Assembly: GCF_009733845.1 (NCBI RefSeq)
Contig: NZ_WNXZ01000001.1
Coordinates: 1,426,001 to 1,490,000 of the forward strand
DNA from: Pseudactinotalea terrae
GTDB lineage: Bacteria > Actinomycetota > Actinomycetes > Actinomycetales > Beutenbergiaceae
Length of the DNA: 64,000 nucleotides
Reading direction: 5' to 3'
Shown: positions 52,215-61,694 of the stretch, one piece after another
Layout of the letters: each line of letters opens with the position of its first letter
Numbering within the stretch: the first letter of the stretch is position 1
Notes under the pieces: model-generated
Seen by the model: only the letters and a program-made list of their open reading frames with translations
Database searches by the model: none
What the model was told of the DNA's origin: nothing
Translations under genes and position numbers: made by a program

Positions 52215-53030
52215 CTAGGCTCCGTCGCCCTCAGCCTTGAGCGCCTCGTCGATGACACGGTAGCTGAGGCCGGCGGGGTGCCCCTTGCGAGCGAGCATCG
52301 CAGCGAGGCGGCGCTTCTTGACCTCGGGCTCGAGCGTGCGCATGGAGCGCAGTCGCTTGTCGACGACGCGGCGTGCCGACTCCTCCTCGTCGTCGGGGTC
52401 GACGGACTCGAGCGCCTGCGCGGCCGTCTCGGTATCGATGCCCTTGCGCTTGAGCTCGACGGCGAGCGCTCGCCTGGCCAGGCCTCGCTCGGCCTGACGC
52501 GTGCGCACCAGCATCGCGGCGTACTCGGCGTCGTCGACGAGGCCGACCTCCTCGAACCTGTCGAGCACCTTCTCCGCCACCTCCGGCGGGACGTCCTTGC
52601 GCGCCATCGCCTCAGCGATCTGGGCGCGTGAGCGGGCCGAGTGATTGAGCTGGTTCAGGGCGACCGTGCGCGCCACCGACTCCGGATCGGGCTCGCCATC
52701 CACCGCGGCGGAACCGGCTGGGGGTGGCTCCTGACCGGGCATGCGTGCGCGGCGACGACGACGCTGCTCCGCCGACCGTCCACGCCCACCTGAGCGCGAC
52801 CCGGCCATCGGTTCCTCCGGCGGCGCTGCCGGATCCACGGCGCCCTGGTCCGCAGTCCCCTGCGCGTCCGCGCGGTCCTCCGCGGCCTGGTGCGACGACT
52901 TGCGCGCCTGCGAGCGCGCGGCTGCGTTGCTGGCCGCTAGCTGCGTCGCGTGCTCGAGCGCTTCGCGCGCACGCTGCAGCCGTTGCTCGGGCGACTCACC
53001 GGTCCCCGAGCGCTCGTCGGGCTCAGACAT
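52215..53030 (-). CDS. recX: RecA regulator RecX
   Basis: 271 aa. The C-terminal 150 residues are the RecX three-helix repeats (ALNQLNHSARSRAQIAEAMAR, VGLVDDAEYAAMLVRTRQAERGLARRALAVELKRKGI, RRLAAMLARKGHPAGLSYRVI). The N-terminal 115 residues are a low-complexity Arg/Glu/Ala/Pro extension longer than usual. RecX caps and modulates RecA filaments. ATG 53030 is used; GTG 53045 is also in frame. It lies 126 nt after recA. Confidence 0.88.
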   Translation of the reverse strand: MSEPDERSGTGESPEQRLQRAREALEHATQLAASNAAARSQARKSSHQAAEDRADAQGTADQGAVDPAAPPEEPMAGSRSGGRGRSAEQRRRRRARMPGQEPPPAGSAAVDGEPDPESVARTVALNQLNHSARSRAQIAEAMARKDVPPEVAEKVLDRFEEVGLVDDAEYAAMLVRTRQAERGLARRALAVELKRKGIDTETAAQALESVDPDDEEESARRVVDKRLRSMRTLEPEVKKRRLAAMLARKGHPAGLSYRVIDEALKAEGDGA

Positions 53031-53156
53031 CTGCGGCCCCGTCACTGCGTCGTCCTCAGCTCGCGTGTCGTTCGCGACCGCTGCCGGCAGTGGCGGCGCG
53101 CCTCGAGGTCACCCGAGGTGCGCCGACCACCATCAGCGATCGTCAGCAGCAGACTC

Positions 53157-54227
53157 TCAGAAGTCCACCGCAGCGGCCTTGGCCGGCTTGCCTGCCGGCT
53201 CGGCTTCCTCGGGCTTGACCTCGGGACGCACACCGATCCCGAGCTTGACCTTGATCTTCTCCTCGATCTCGAGAGCGAGATCGGGGTTGTCCTTGAGGAA
53301 CGTGCGAGCGTTCTCCTTGCCCTGGCCGAGCTGGTCACCCTCATAGGTGTACCAAGCACCGGACTTGCGCACGATGCCGTGCTCGACGCCCAGGTCGATC
53401 AGGCTGCCCTCGCGGGAGATGCCGACGCCGTAGACGATGTCGAACTCGGCCTGCTTGAACGGCGGGGCCATCTTGTTCTTGACGACCTTGGCGCGGGTGC
53501 GGTTGGCGACCGCGTCGGTGCCATCCTTCAGCGTCTCGATGCGGCGCACGTCGATACGGACCGAGGCGTAGAACTTCAGCGCCTTGCCACCGGTGGTGGT
53601 CTCGGGCGAGCCGAAGAACACGCCGATCTTCTCGCGGAGCTGGTTGATGAAGATCGCGGTGGTGCCGGAGGCGGACAGCGCGCCGGTGATCTTGCGCAGC
53701 GCCTGCGACATCAGGCGCGCCTGCAGACCCACGTGCGAGTCACCCATCTCGCCCTCGATCTCGGCCTTGGGCACGAGCGCCGCGACCGAGTCGATGACGA
53801 CGATGTCCAGCGCACCGGACCGGATCAGCATGTCCATGATCTCGAGCGCCTGCTCACCGGTGTCGGGCTGCGACACGAGCAGCGCATCGGTGTCGACGCC
53901 GAGCTTCTTGGCGTACTCGGGGTCGAGGGCGTGCTCGGCGTCGATGAACGCCGCGATGCCGCCGTTGCGCTGGGCGTTGGCGACGGCGTGCAGCGCCACC
54001 GTGGTCTTACCCGAGGACTCTGGGCCGTAGATCTCGACGACGCGGCCACGCGGCAAGCCGCCGATGCCGAGGGCGACGTCGAGGGCGATCGAACCGGTCG
54101 AGATGACCTCGACGGGCGGGCGGGTGTCATCGCCGAGGCGCATCACCGAGCCCTTCCCGAACTGGCGGTCGATCTGGCCGAGGGCAGCCTCGAGGGCCTT
54201 GGAGCGATCTGCGAGCGGAGTTGCCAT
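53157..54227 (-). CDS. recA: recombinase RecA
   Basis: 356 aa, full length. Walker A is GPESSGKTT (Lys74), Walker [13 protein letters not shown], the L2 loop region [29 protein letters not shown] is intact, and the acidic/Ala-rich tail ends in AAAVDF. It promotes strand exchange and LexA self-cleavage. AAGGAA precedes ATG 54227; the frame to 54392 is rejected. No intein is present. The 252-bp upstream gap holds the promoter and LexA box and no other gene. Confidence 0.97.
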   Translation of the reverse strand: MATPLADRSKALEAALGQIDRQFGKGSVMRLGDDTRPPVEVISTGSIALDVALGIGGLPRGRVVEIYGPESSGKTTVALHAVANAQRNGGIAAFIDAEHALDPEYAKKLGVDTDALLVSQPDTGEQALEIMDMLIRSGALDIVVIDSVAALVPKAEIEGEMGDSHVGLQARLMSQALRKITGALSASGTTAIFINQLREKIGVFFGSPETTTGGKALKFYASVRIDVRRIETLKDGTDAVANRTRAKVVKNKMAPPFKQAEFDIVYGVGISREGSLIDLGVEHGIVRKSGAWYTYEGDQLGQGKENARTFLKDNPDLALEIEEKIKVKLGIGVRPEVKPEEAEPAGKPAKAAAVDF

Positions 54228-54410
54228 GTGAGGTTCCTTCTTCTCGGGCTGTTGCGGTGCAACCGCCACCGGGCTGGGGCTGGTCTGGTTGTCGGGATAC
54301 GCCCTCGCCGAGCGCTGACCCGTCAGTGACGCTATGTCCGACCACCGACATCCAGCTGAGCCGGCTACCCCGTACTGTGGATAGCGGCGCATCTGTCGTC
54401 ACCTGTGGAC

Positions 54411-54432
54411 ACAGTAGCCGAACACGCGTTCT
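54411..54432 (-). promoter_or_regulatory. recA promoter with LexA box
   Basis: CGAACACGCGTTCT (54419-54432) fits the SOS box with one deviation at the last position. On the minus strand a -10-like TACTGT (54416-54411) follows 2 nt later. The expected transcript has a 5' leader of about 180 nt. Confidence 0.7.
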
Positions 54433-54467
54433 AAGCGCGGATGCCGTCCGCGACACGCCGAGCGCCG

Positions 54468-54473
54468 TACGCT
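54468..54473 (+). promoter_or_regulatory. -10 element of small membrane protein gene
   Basis: TACGCT ends 6 nt before GTG 54480. It lies 35 bp from the recA LexA box. Confidence 0.5.
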
Positions 54474-54479
54474 CGAGCC

Positions 54480-54842
54480 GTGACCACACCGACCCCACCG
54501 GAGAAGTCACCCGCAGACGTGCCCGGGGTGCTCGGCGCCGTCGCCCATGGCGGTGCGCTGCTGCTCCGCGACCTCCTGCTCAACGGCGGCGTGCTGCTGT
54601 CGTTGGTCGTCGGCATCGGCGGCGTGCTCACCCGAACGCTGCCGTGGGTATGGCTCGGTCCGGTCATCGGGGTGGCTGGTCTCGTGGTCTCGTTCGCCGG
54701 TCACCGTGAGCGCGTCGTCCAGGGCCCCGACGGAGCGACCCGCCGCACGACATGGCCGTCCGGAGTCGTCTGGGCCGCCGCCATCGGCGTCCCGGTCATC
54801 TGCGTTCTCGCGATGGCGGCGATGTGGGGTCCTGGTCGATGA
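54480..54842 (+). CDS. small membrane protein of unknown function
   Basis: 120 aa with three hydrophobic segments (about 28-50, 54-72, 95-115) and a short Pro-rich N-terminus. I recognise no family. GTG 54480 is supported by the leaderless geometry. It is divergent from recA. Confidence 0.6.
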   Translation: MTTPTPPEKSPADVPGVLGAVAHGGALLLRDLLLNGGVLLSLVVGIGGVLTRTLPWVWLGPVIGVAGLVVSFAGHRERVVQGPDGATRRTTWPSGVVWAAAIGVPVICVLAMAAMWGPGR

Positions 54843-54908
54843 CGGGCCTCCCCGAGGGCTCCCAGCGCACCGGACGTGAGTGACCCGACGTCGACCTCCC
54901 CACCGTCC

Positions 54909-54914
54909 TACAGT
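54909..54914 (+). promoter_or_regulatory. -10 element of BTAD regulator
   Basis: TACAGT ends 6 nt before GTG 54921, which argues against the upstream in-frame GTG at 54876. Confidence 0.5.
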
Positions 54915-54920
54915 CGGAAC

Positions 54921-56918
54921 GTGAGCGATGAGAGAGGTCCCGTGCCGGCGCAGGCCCTGCGTCGTCGCGCTCACCGCCAGCACTACGGCGGACGCTTCGC
55001 CGAGGCGTTGGACACCTACGCGCGTGCGGACGAGGAGAACGGCGACCCCGCATCTCTCAGCGATGTCGGCCGACTGGTGGAGGCGGCACGGATCCGGGCA
55101 GGGCAGTCGAGCTCGCACTGGGCTCGCGGCGAGGTCGCCGCAGCAGCGGCCCTCGCCGAGGAGTCGCGAGAGCTCGCCGAACGATGCGGGGATCATGCCG
55201 CCCTGGCCGATGCCCACGTCGCGATCGCATTGGTGTGTGCCGCCGTCGGGGATCGGTCCGGCAACGCGCACGCCTACGACGTCGCGCTCGCGCACGCCGC
55301 AGCCAGCGGCGAGCGCGACACCACGCTGCGGATCCTCACCAACGTCGGCTCGCAGCTCAACGAGGAGGGGCACCACGCCGCCGCGGTCGTGCGGCTCGAG
55401 CAGGCGCTCACGCTCATCGCCGGCGCCGCAGGCTCCGACGAGACCGCGCTGCTGGCCCCGCTCGCGCACCAGAACCTGGGCGAGGCGTATCTGGGCCAGG
55501 CCCGTATCGAGGAAGCGCTGCACGAGTTCGGGCTCGCCGAGGCGGGCTGGCTCCAGGCCGACGCGCCGATGCGCGCGCACGCCCTGCTGGGGATGGGCGA
55601 GGCCAACCGCCGCCAGGGCGTGCCCACACGGGCCGCCGCCGCCTACCGTGATGCGGTCGCGATCGCCGAGGTCACCGGATCCGCCCAGGTGCTGGTGCCT
55701 GCCCTTGCCGGGCTGAGCCGGACCCTCGTCGAGGACGCACCCGAGGGCGCCCAGCAGGCGCTGTCTCGCTGCCTCGCCACACCGGCTGCGCTCGGCGACG
55801 TCTCGGCCCGGCTCGCTGCCGGTTGGCTCGCCTTCCACGCCGACGACCTCGAGCACGCACTCCAGCACGCCCGCGAGGCGCAGGCGGAGGCGGGACGACG
55901 CCGCGATCCTGCCGGCCTCGCGGAGGCGCTGCAGCTGCACTCGCTGCTCGACCCTGGACGGGCGTCTGCCCGGCTCGCCGAGGCCCGCGAGCTGCTGATG
56001 TCCGTGGGCGACCCGATCGACTCTGCCATCAACGCGCTCATGGTCGCCAGGAACGGCCGCGACCGAGACGGTGAACGGGATGCCCGCCGTCGGCTGCACG
56101 CCCTCGGGGTCTCCGACGGCGTCACACGCATCGCCGGGCCGCTTCGCGCCCTCGGACCCACCCCGACGGCGGAGATCCAGATCCGCGTGCTCGGTCACCT
56201 CGCCGTGCTCCGACGAGGCCGACCGCTGCCGGTCTGGTCATGGCAGTCCCGCAAGTGCCGCGACGTCGTCAGGATCCTGGCCGCACATCCCCGCGGCATC
56301 GGGCGCGAGGCGCTCGCCGAGCTGCTCTGGCCCGGCGATCCTGGTGTCGGCGCCAGGCTCTCGGTCGTGCTGTCGACGCTGCGCACCCTGCTGAACCCGG
56401 ATCGCAGCGGCACCGGTGCCCTCGTCGCGGACCGCAGCACGGTGAGATTCGATCTCGATCGCGTCGAGATCGACGCCGTCGAGCTGGAGCGGCGCGCCAC
56501 GGCCGCGCTCAGGATGGTGAGCGATCCACGGTCCCGGATCGCCGCTCTCGAGGAGGTCGTCGCCGGCTACACGGGCGCGTTCGCCGAGGACGAGCCGTAC
56601 GCCGACTGGGCCGCCCCTGTCCGAGCGCGCCTGGCTGCGCTCGCCGACGAGGTGCGCCGAAGGCTTGCGGACGAGCTGCTCGAGCTCGGCCGGCCCGCCG
56701 CCGCGGTCTCGTGGTACCTCGGCCTCGTCGCCGCGGACCCCTACGACGAGCCTTCCCGGCGCGGGCTGCTGCGCGCGCTGCACGCCGACCGGCGTCACGG
56801 GCAGGTACGTCGCTACTACGCCGACTACTGCGCGGCGATGGCCGAGCTCGACGTTCCGCCGGTGCCGCTGGCGGCGCTGCTGGAGCCGCCACCTGCCACC
56901 GCTCGCCGCGGGACCTGA
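54921..56918 (+). CDS. BTAD-domain transcriptional regulator
   Basis: 665 aa. The first 390 residues are alpha-helical repeats of TPR type (ALAHQNLGEAYLGQARIEEALHEF, HALLGMGEANRRQGVPTRAAAAY). The C-terminal part begins with an OmpR/SARP-like winged helix (IQIRVLGHLAVLRRGRPLPVW, REALAELLWPGD, LSVVLSTLRTLL) and ends with a BTAD domain (about 525-650, YTGAFAEDEPYADWAAPVRARL, DPYDEPSRRGLLRALHADRR). In classical SARPs the DNA-binding domain is N-terminal, so the order is inverted. No biosynthetic cluster is adjacent; the target genes are unknown. Confidence 0.82.
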   Translation: MSDERGPVPAQALRRRAHRQHYGGRFAEALDTYARADEENGDPASLSDVGRLVEAARIRAGQSSSHWARGEVAAAAALAEESRELAERCGDHAALADAHVAIALVCAAVGDRSGNAHAYDVALAHAAASGERDTTLRILTNVGSQLNEEGHHAAAVVRLEQALTLIAGAAGSDETALLAPLAHQNLGEAYLGQARIEEALHEFGLAEAGWLQADAPMRAHALLGMGEANRRQGVPTRAAAAYRDAVAIAEVTGSAQVLVPALAGLSRTLVEDAPEGAQQALSRCLATPAALGDVSARLAAGWLAFHADDLEHALQHAREAQAEAGRRRDPAGLAEALQLHSLLDPGRASARLAEARELLMSVGDPIDSAINALMVARNGRDRDGERDARRRLHALGVSDGVTRIAGPLRALGPTPTAEIQIRVLGHLAVLRRGRPLPVWSWQSRKCRDVVRILAAHPRGIGREALAELLWPGDPGVGARLSVVLSTLRTLLNPDRSGTGALVADRSTVRFDLDRVEIDAVELERRATAALRMVSDPRSRIAALEEVVAGYTGAFAEDEPYADWAAPVRARLAALADEVRRRLADELLELGRPAAAVSWYLGLVAADPYDEPSRRGLLRALHADRRHGQVRRYYADYCAAMAELDVPPVPLAALLEPPPATARRGT

Positions 56919-57030
56919 AGGTTTCCCGAATCCTGGTGAGCGATGGTTCGGGGACCCCATCCCCTGCGAGGAGCGCATGTCGCCCGTGTCTCCCGGCCTC
57001 CGCCCGAGCCCGTACTTCGACCCGGTGTAG

Positions 57031-58056
57031 TCAACCGGTCGCTGTCCCGTCCCGGTCACCCGCGTGCTGCGCGGCGGCGCGTTCGGCTGCCCGCTTGCGC
57101 CGCTTGCCCTCGTGCATCGCGGCCACCCGTGCGACCGGGATGCCGTGACCCTCCTCGAGGACATCCCCGGGTACCTGCTGAGGTGACGGGAGGGACGCGG
57201 CCCAGGGGTCGCCGTCGAGCATGGGAAGAACGGAGCGGATGGTGAAGTCGGCGGGCACGACGCCGTCGAGGTCACCCCAGGCGACGGGGAACGAGACCGT
57301 GGCGCCGGGGCGTACCCGTGGGCTGTAGGCGCACGCGAGGGAGGCGCCGCCGGAGCGGGTGGCGTCGATGAAGACCTTCCCGCCGCGGTCGGCCTTGATG
57401 TAGGCGGTGGTGGCGATGCTCGGGTCGAGGCGCTCGGCGCGCGCGGCGAGCGCCCGGGTGGCCGCCGCGGCGTCCGGGAGCTCGACGTCGGCGACCGGGA
57501 CGATCACGTGCACGCCTTTGGAGCCGGAGGTCTTGAGGGCGCCCGAGAGGCCCGCCTCGGCGAGCGCGCGCTCGACCAGTCGCGCGGTGGCGATCACGAC
57601 GTCGAACCCGCTCCCTTCCGGTGGGTCGATGTCCAGGACGAGGTGGGTGACCTGGCCGGCGAGGATCTCGGTGCGCTCGCTCGGGTCGTCGGCGATCTCG
57701 GGGAGCATGAGTGTCGGGTGGTACTCGACGGCGCGCTGGTTCCCGAACCAGAGGAGGGTGCGCAGATCCTCGCAGAGCGAGTAGTGGATCTCGCGGTTGC
57801 CCGCATCGGACCACACGGTGGTGCGTCGGATGAAATCGGGCGCGTGGTCGGGGAGGTTCTTCTGCATGAAGGGTTGCTGACCGGGCCGGACGCGAACCAC
57901 TGACAGCGGCCGACCTGTCAGCTCGCGCAGGATCGACCCCTGAGCGGCCTCCAGGTAGTCGATCAGGTCACGTTTGGTCGCGTCCGCGCCGCCGAACAGC
58001 GGCGCGTCGAGGTTCGTGAGCTCGACGCCCGCGCGGGTCTCGGTCTTCTTCGCCAC
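57031..58056 (-). CDS. LigD-type polymerase domain protein
   Basis: 341-aa stand-alone archaeo-eukaryotic primase-like polymerase domain. The metal-binding DxD is in HLVLDIDPPEG, with KTSGSKGVHVIVPV and DATRSGGASLACAYSPR as further signatures. In LigD this domain fills gaps in Ku-dependent end joining and prefers ribonucleotides. Ligase and nuclease domains are absent and no ku gene is nearby. GTG 58056 lies 6 nt from CACGCT. Confidence 0.87.
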   Translation of the reverse strand: MAKKTETRAGVELTNLDAPLFGGADATKRDLIDYLEAAQGSILRELTGRPLSVVRVRPGQQPFMQKNLPDHAPDFIRRTTVWSDAGNREIHYSLCEDLRTLLWFGNQRAVEYHPTLMLPEIADDPSERTEILAGQVTHLVLDIDPPEGSGFDVVIATARLVERALAEAGLSGALKTSGSKGVHVIVPVADVELPDAAAATRALAARAERLDPSIATTAYIKADRGGKVFIDATRSGGASLACAYSPRVRPGATVSFPVAWGDLDGVVPADFTIRSVLPMLDGDPWAASLPSPQQVPGDVLEEGHGIPVARVAAMHEGKRRKRAAERAAAQHAGDRDGTATG

Positions 58057-58062
58057 CCGGCC

Positions 58063-58068
58063 AGCGTG
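58063..58068 (-). promoter_or_regulatory. -10-like element of LigD-type gene
   Basis: Minus-strand CACGCT ends 6 nt before GTG 58056. The 252-bp gap 58057-58308 otherwise holds only a short inverted repeat CGTTGA/TCAACG (58168-58189). Confidence 0.35.
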
Positions 58069-58308
58069 CCACTCATCGTTCGGTGGCGCTCGAGCTCGGG
58101 ACGCTCGCTGTCGCGAACCGCGATACTGCGCCGTGGTGCACGAGCAGTCCGGCCACTGAGCCCAATCCGTTGAAGAACTGACATCAACGTCACTCAGCCC
58201 GCTCGAAACGGTCGATCAAACCCCTGCTCGAAGGATCGACGCGCAGCTGCGGACCATGGCACCTCCGGTTCTCACGCACCAGGCAGTGTCATCCGCCAGC
58301 ATGGGCGC

Positions 58309-59070
58309 ATGCACATCACGATCGCGGCGAGGTACTGCGGGCCGTCGTCGTCGGGGAACGGAGGCTGGAGCGCCGGGATGCTGGCGCAAACGCTGCGTGC
58401 CTCGACGCCGGCCCGGCTCGGTCCCGTCAGGGTCCGGCTGGATGCTCCCCCGCCGCTCGACACCCCGCTGGACGTCACGATCGAGACCCTCACCGATGAT
58501 GGCGGTGACCTCGACCCGGTCGCCATCCTCACCTCCGGAGGCATCACGATCGCCACCGCCACCGGTGCGCCGGACTGGCGTTCCGAGCCGCCACCCTTCG
58601 TGACGCCGAAGGAGGCAGCCGCCACCGCGGCCGGTTATGTCGACCCCGACCTGCACCCGTTCCCGCAGTGCTTCGTGTGCGGCACCGCCCGCGAACCCGG
58701 CGATGGCATGCGCCTCACCCCCGGGCGGCTCCACGAGGGCAGCACGGCCTGCCTGTGGCGCCCCGCCGACGCGTTCGGCACCTCGCCACCGGCCGAGGCC
58801 GCGGTCTGGGCGGCGCTCGACTGCCCCAGCGGCTGGACCTCGGACATCCTCGGCCGGCCGCTCGTGCTCGGCACGATGACGGCCGAGATCCTGCAGCTGC
58901 CGGATCCGCAGCTGAGCTGCGTCGTCACCGGCCGGATGGACCGCAGCGAGGGCCGCCGCACCTGGACCTCGTCGGCCCTGTGGAGCCCCGGCGGTGAGCT
59001 CCTCGCCCGGGCCGAGCACATCTGGTTCGCCGTGGACGCCGCGACCTTCAACGCGATCCTCGCGGGCTGA
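58309..59070 (+). CDS. hotdog-fold thioesterase-like protein
   Basis: 253 aa with two apparent hotdog halves. The second contains the Cys-rich FPQCFVCGTAREPGDGMRL and VWAALDCPSGWTS, the latter in the position of a hotdog helix. The first has GNGGWSAGMLAQTL. This resembles uncharacterised acyl-CoA thioesterase-like actinobacterial proteins. Activity is not established. It converges on the ABC permease gene with a 4-nt gap. Confidence 0.65.
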   Translation: MHITIAARYCGPSSSGNGGWSAGMLAQTLRASTPARLGPVRVRLDAPPPLDTPLDVTIETLTDDGGDLDPVAILTSGGITIATATGAPDWRSEPPPFVTPKEAAATAAGYVDPDLHPFPQCFVCGTAREPGDGMRLTPGRLHEGSTACLWRPADAFGTSPPAEAAVWAALDCPSGWTSDILGRPLVLGTMTAEILQLPDPQLSCVVTGRMDRSEGRRTWTSSALWSPGGELLARAEHIWFAVDAATFNAILAG

Positions 59071-59074
59071 CCGT

Positions 59075-59896
59075 TCAGGTGAGCAGCAAGCGCTCGATGC
59101 GTTTCGCCGTCGCCCAGATCCCCACGGTGCCGAAGATCGCGAGGTACGCGACGTGCACGAGCAACCCCGCGTGCAGGTCGCCCAGCATCAGGCCGCGCAC
59201 GAGATCGACCCCGTGGTACAGCGGCGTCGCCTGCACCACCCACTGCAGCGCGGCCGGGTAGGTCGACAACGGGTAGAACGTGGCCGAGAACAGGAACATC
59301 GGCAGGATCGCCAGCTGCACGTACTCCAGGTGGGTCCAGCTGCTCATGTAGGTCGTCGCCGCCATGCCCACCGAGGCGAACGCCAACCCGATCAGGGTGC
59401 AGGCGGGGATCGCGAGCAGCGCCCACCAGGAGTGCACGAACCCGCCGATCGCAGCCACGGCGAGGAACGCCGTCGAGTAGATCAGTCCGCGCAGCAGCGC
59501 CCACGAGATCTCCCCGATAGCGACGTCGGTCGGCCGCATCGGGGTGCTGAGCGCGGTGTCGTAGGTCTTGGCGAAGCGCAGCTTCCAGAACACGTTCTGG
59601 GTGGAGTCGTACACGGCGCCGTTCATCGCGGAGGTCGCCATCAGCGCGGGTGCCACGAACACCCCGTAACCGATCGCGACGCCGTCGACCATCACATCTC
59701 CCACCAGCGCGCCGATGCCCACCCCCATCGCGAACAGGTAGAACACGGGCTCGAAGAACCCGGAGACGATCGTCAGCCAGAAGTGCCGGGCCGCGCGCGC
59801 GTTGCGCTCCACGAGGGCGAGGGGCAGCGCGAACGCGACCGGGAACGGAATCCGGGACCGACGGCGATCGCTCACCTCCTGCGTGGTGGTCACCAT
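59075..59896 (-). CDS. ABC-2 type exporter permease, second subunit
   Basis: 273 aa with six membrane helices and the ABC-2 signature region YVQLAILPMFLFSATFYPLSTYPAALQWVVQATPLYHGVDLVRGLMLG. NodJ/DrrB-like. The ATG overlaps the stop of the first permease gene. With the upstream permease and ATPase it forms a complete exporter; the substrate is unknown. Confidence 0.87.
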   Translation of the reverse strand: MVTTTQEVSDRRRSRIPFPVAFALPLALVERNARAARHFWLTIVSGFFEPVFYLFAMGVGIGALVGDVMVDGVAIGYGVFVAPALMATSAMNGAVYDSTQNVFWKLRFAKTYDTALSTPMRPTDVAIGEISWALLRGLIYSTAFLAVAAIGGFVHSWWALLAIPACTLIGLAFASVGMAATTYMSSWTHLEYVQLAILPMFLFSATFYPLSTYPAALQWVVQATPLYHGVDLVRGLMLGDLHAGLLVHVAYLAIFGTVGIWATAKRIERLLLT

Positions 59897-60732
59897 CACG
59901 CTCCCATCCGGGAGCGGAGCGCACGCACCCCGAGCAGGTACCCGCCCACGGCCCACAGCAGCAGGTAGGCGATGTGCAGGAGGTAGCCACCCAGGTCGAG
60001 CACGAACGGCGATCCGGGGCCGAGAGCGGCCGCCCGGGTGAGCGCGCCCGCATGCGTGAGCGGCGAGACCCACGCGAGCGCCTCCAACCAGGCGGGCAGC
60101 TGCGAGATCGGGAAGAACGTCCCCGAGAACAGGAACAGCGGCATGATGACGAACCGGCTGAGCACGTTGTACCCCTGCTCGGAGCGCACCCGGCAGGAGT
60201 AGAAGTACACGGGCATCGCGAACGCGAGCCCGCCGAGGATCGCGAACACCACGGCACCGAGGACGCCCCAGCCGGACAGCGCGCCGAGCGCGATCGACAC
60301 GATCGCGAACACACCCACGGTGGTCGCGACCCGGATGGCCGCGTACACCACGTGCCCGCGCACGAGATCCTGCACCCGCAGCGGGGTCGCCAGCATGGCC
60401 TCGTACGTGTGGTGCCACTTGATCGCACCCATGACCGGGAAGGTCGCCTCCCCGACGCCGGTCTGCATCGCCTGCGCCGCCAGCAGCCCCGTCGCGACGA
60501 AGGCCAGGTACGGCACGCCCTCGACCGCCGTCCGCTCCCCCGAGTCGATCAGCGAGCCGAGCCCGATGCCCATGCCCGCGAGGTACGCGAGCGGGGCCAG
60601 GAAGGAGGAGATGATCGTGCCCTTCCAGACCCGCTTGTACACGGCCATCCAGTACGCGAGCACCGAGAGCCAACCCCCGCCCGGCGGGCTCTCGACGGCG
60701 GTGCTCACCCCGGCCGGTGTGGTCGCCGTCAT
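59896..60732 (-). CDS. ABC-2 type exporter permease, first subunit
   Basis: 278 aa, six membrane helices, with ABC-2 signature FVIMPLFLFSGTFFPISQLPAWLEALAWVSPLTH. Similar layout to the following permease, suggesting duplication and heterodimer formation. It overlaps the ATPase stop (ATGA) and the next permease. Confidence 0.87.
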   Translation of the reverse strand: MTATTPAGVSTAVESPPGGGWLSVLAYWMAVYKRVWKGTIISSFLAPLAYLAGMGIGLGSLIDSGERTAVEGVPYLAFVATGLLAAQAMQTGVGEATFPVMGAIKWHHTYEAMLATPLRVQDLVRGHVVYAAIRVATTVGVFAIVSIALGALSGWGVLGAVVFAILGGLAFAMPVYFYSCRVRSEQGYNVLSRFVIMPLFLFSGTFFPISQLPAWLEALAWVSPLTHAGALTRAAALGPGSPFVLDLGGYLLHIAYLLLWAVGGYLLGVRALRSRMGA

Positions 60733-61658
60733 TCGATCAGGCTCCGCCCGGTCAGGCGCAGGAACACGTCCTCGAGCGAGGCGCGGCGCACGAGCGAGGA
60801 CATCGGGTGCACGCCGCGCGCCGTCACCTGCTCGAGCGCAACGTCGCCGTTCTCGACATACAGCAGCAGCCGGTCGGCGAGCACCTCCACCCGGGCGCCG
60901 ATGCCCTCGACGTCGGCGGCCCGCTCGGCGTGGTCCGCCACGTCGAAGCGCAGCTCGAGCACCTCCCGCGAGGCATGCTCGGCGATCAGCGCCCGTGGCG
61001 AGCCCTCCGCGACGATCCTGCCCTTGTCCATCACCACGAGCCGGTCGCAGAGCTGCTCGGCCTCGTCCATGTAGTGCGTGGTCAGCACCAGCGTCACGCC
61101 CTCACGCTTGAGCCGGAACAGCCGGTCCCACAGGATGTGCCGGGCCTGCGGGTCGAGACCCGTGGTGGGCTCGTCGAGCAGCACGATCTGCGGGGTGTTG
61201 ATCAGGCCGCGCGCGATCGTGAGGCGTCGTTTCATGCCGCCCGAGAGCTTCTCGACGATCTCGTCACGCTTGTCCACCAGCTGTGCGAACTCCAGCAGCT
61301 CCTCGGCGCGTGCGCGCACGGTCGCGCGCGGCAGCCCGAAGTAGCGGCCGTACACCAGCAGGTTCTCGAAGACGGTCAGGTCCGCGTCGAGCGCGTCCTC
61401 CTGGGGGACGACGCCGAGCCGTGCCTTGATCTTGCTCGCCTGGCTGGCAGGATCCATCCCCAGGATCCGGATCGTGCCACCGCTCGCGGGCGAGGTGCAG
61501 CCGATGATCTTCATCGTCGAGGTCTTGCCCGCCCCGTTCGGGCCGAGGAACCCGAACGACTCCCCCGGCGCGACCTCGACGTCGATGCCGTCCACCGCCG
61601 TGAAGTCACCGAACGACTTCCGCAGCCCGACGGCCTTGATCATGGGTTCACTGGCCAC
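60729..61658 (-). CDS. ABC-2 exporter ATPase (NodI/DrrA-like)
   Basis: 309 aa. Walker A LGPNGAGKTSTMK, Q-loop VVPQEDALDADLTVFENLLVYGRYFG, signature EKLSGGMKRRLTIARGL, Walker B IVLLDEPTTGLDPQARH and H-loop LTTHYMDEAEQLCDRL. The C-terminal extension is of the DrrA type. Drug or lipid export is possible but not shown. GTG 61658 lies 6 nt from TAGCGT; ATG 61643 is an alternative. Confidence 0.92.
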   Translation of the reverse strand: MASEPMIKAVGLRKSFGDFTAVDGIDVEVAPGESFGFLGPNGAGKTSTMKIIGCTSPASGGTIRILGMDPASQASKIKARLGVVPQEDALDADLTVFENLLVYGRYFGLPRATVRARAEELLEFAQLVDKRDEIVEKLSGGMKRRLTIARGLINTPQIVLLDEPTTGLDPQARHILWDRLFRLKREGVTLVLTTHYMDEAEQLCDRLVVMDKGRIVAEGSPRALIAEHASREVLELRFDVADHAERAADVEGIGARVEVLADRLLLYVENGDVALEQVTARGVHPMSSLVRRASLEDVFLRLTGRSLIE

Positions 61659-61664
61659 CGGGGA

Positions 61665-61670
61665 ACGCTA
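61665..61670 (-). promoter_or_regulatory. -10 element of ABC exporter operon
   Basis: Minus-strand TAGCGT ends 6 nt before GTG 61658. Confidence 0.5.
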
Positions 61671-61694
61671 GCAACTGTGGTGACGCGCGCTGCG

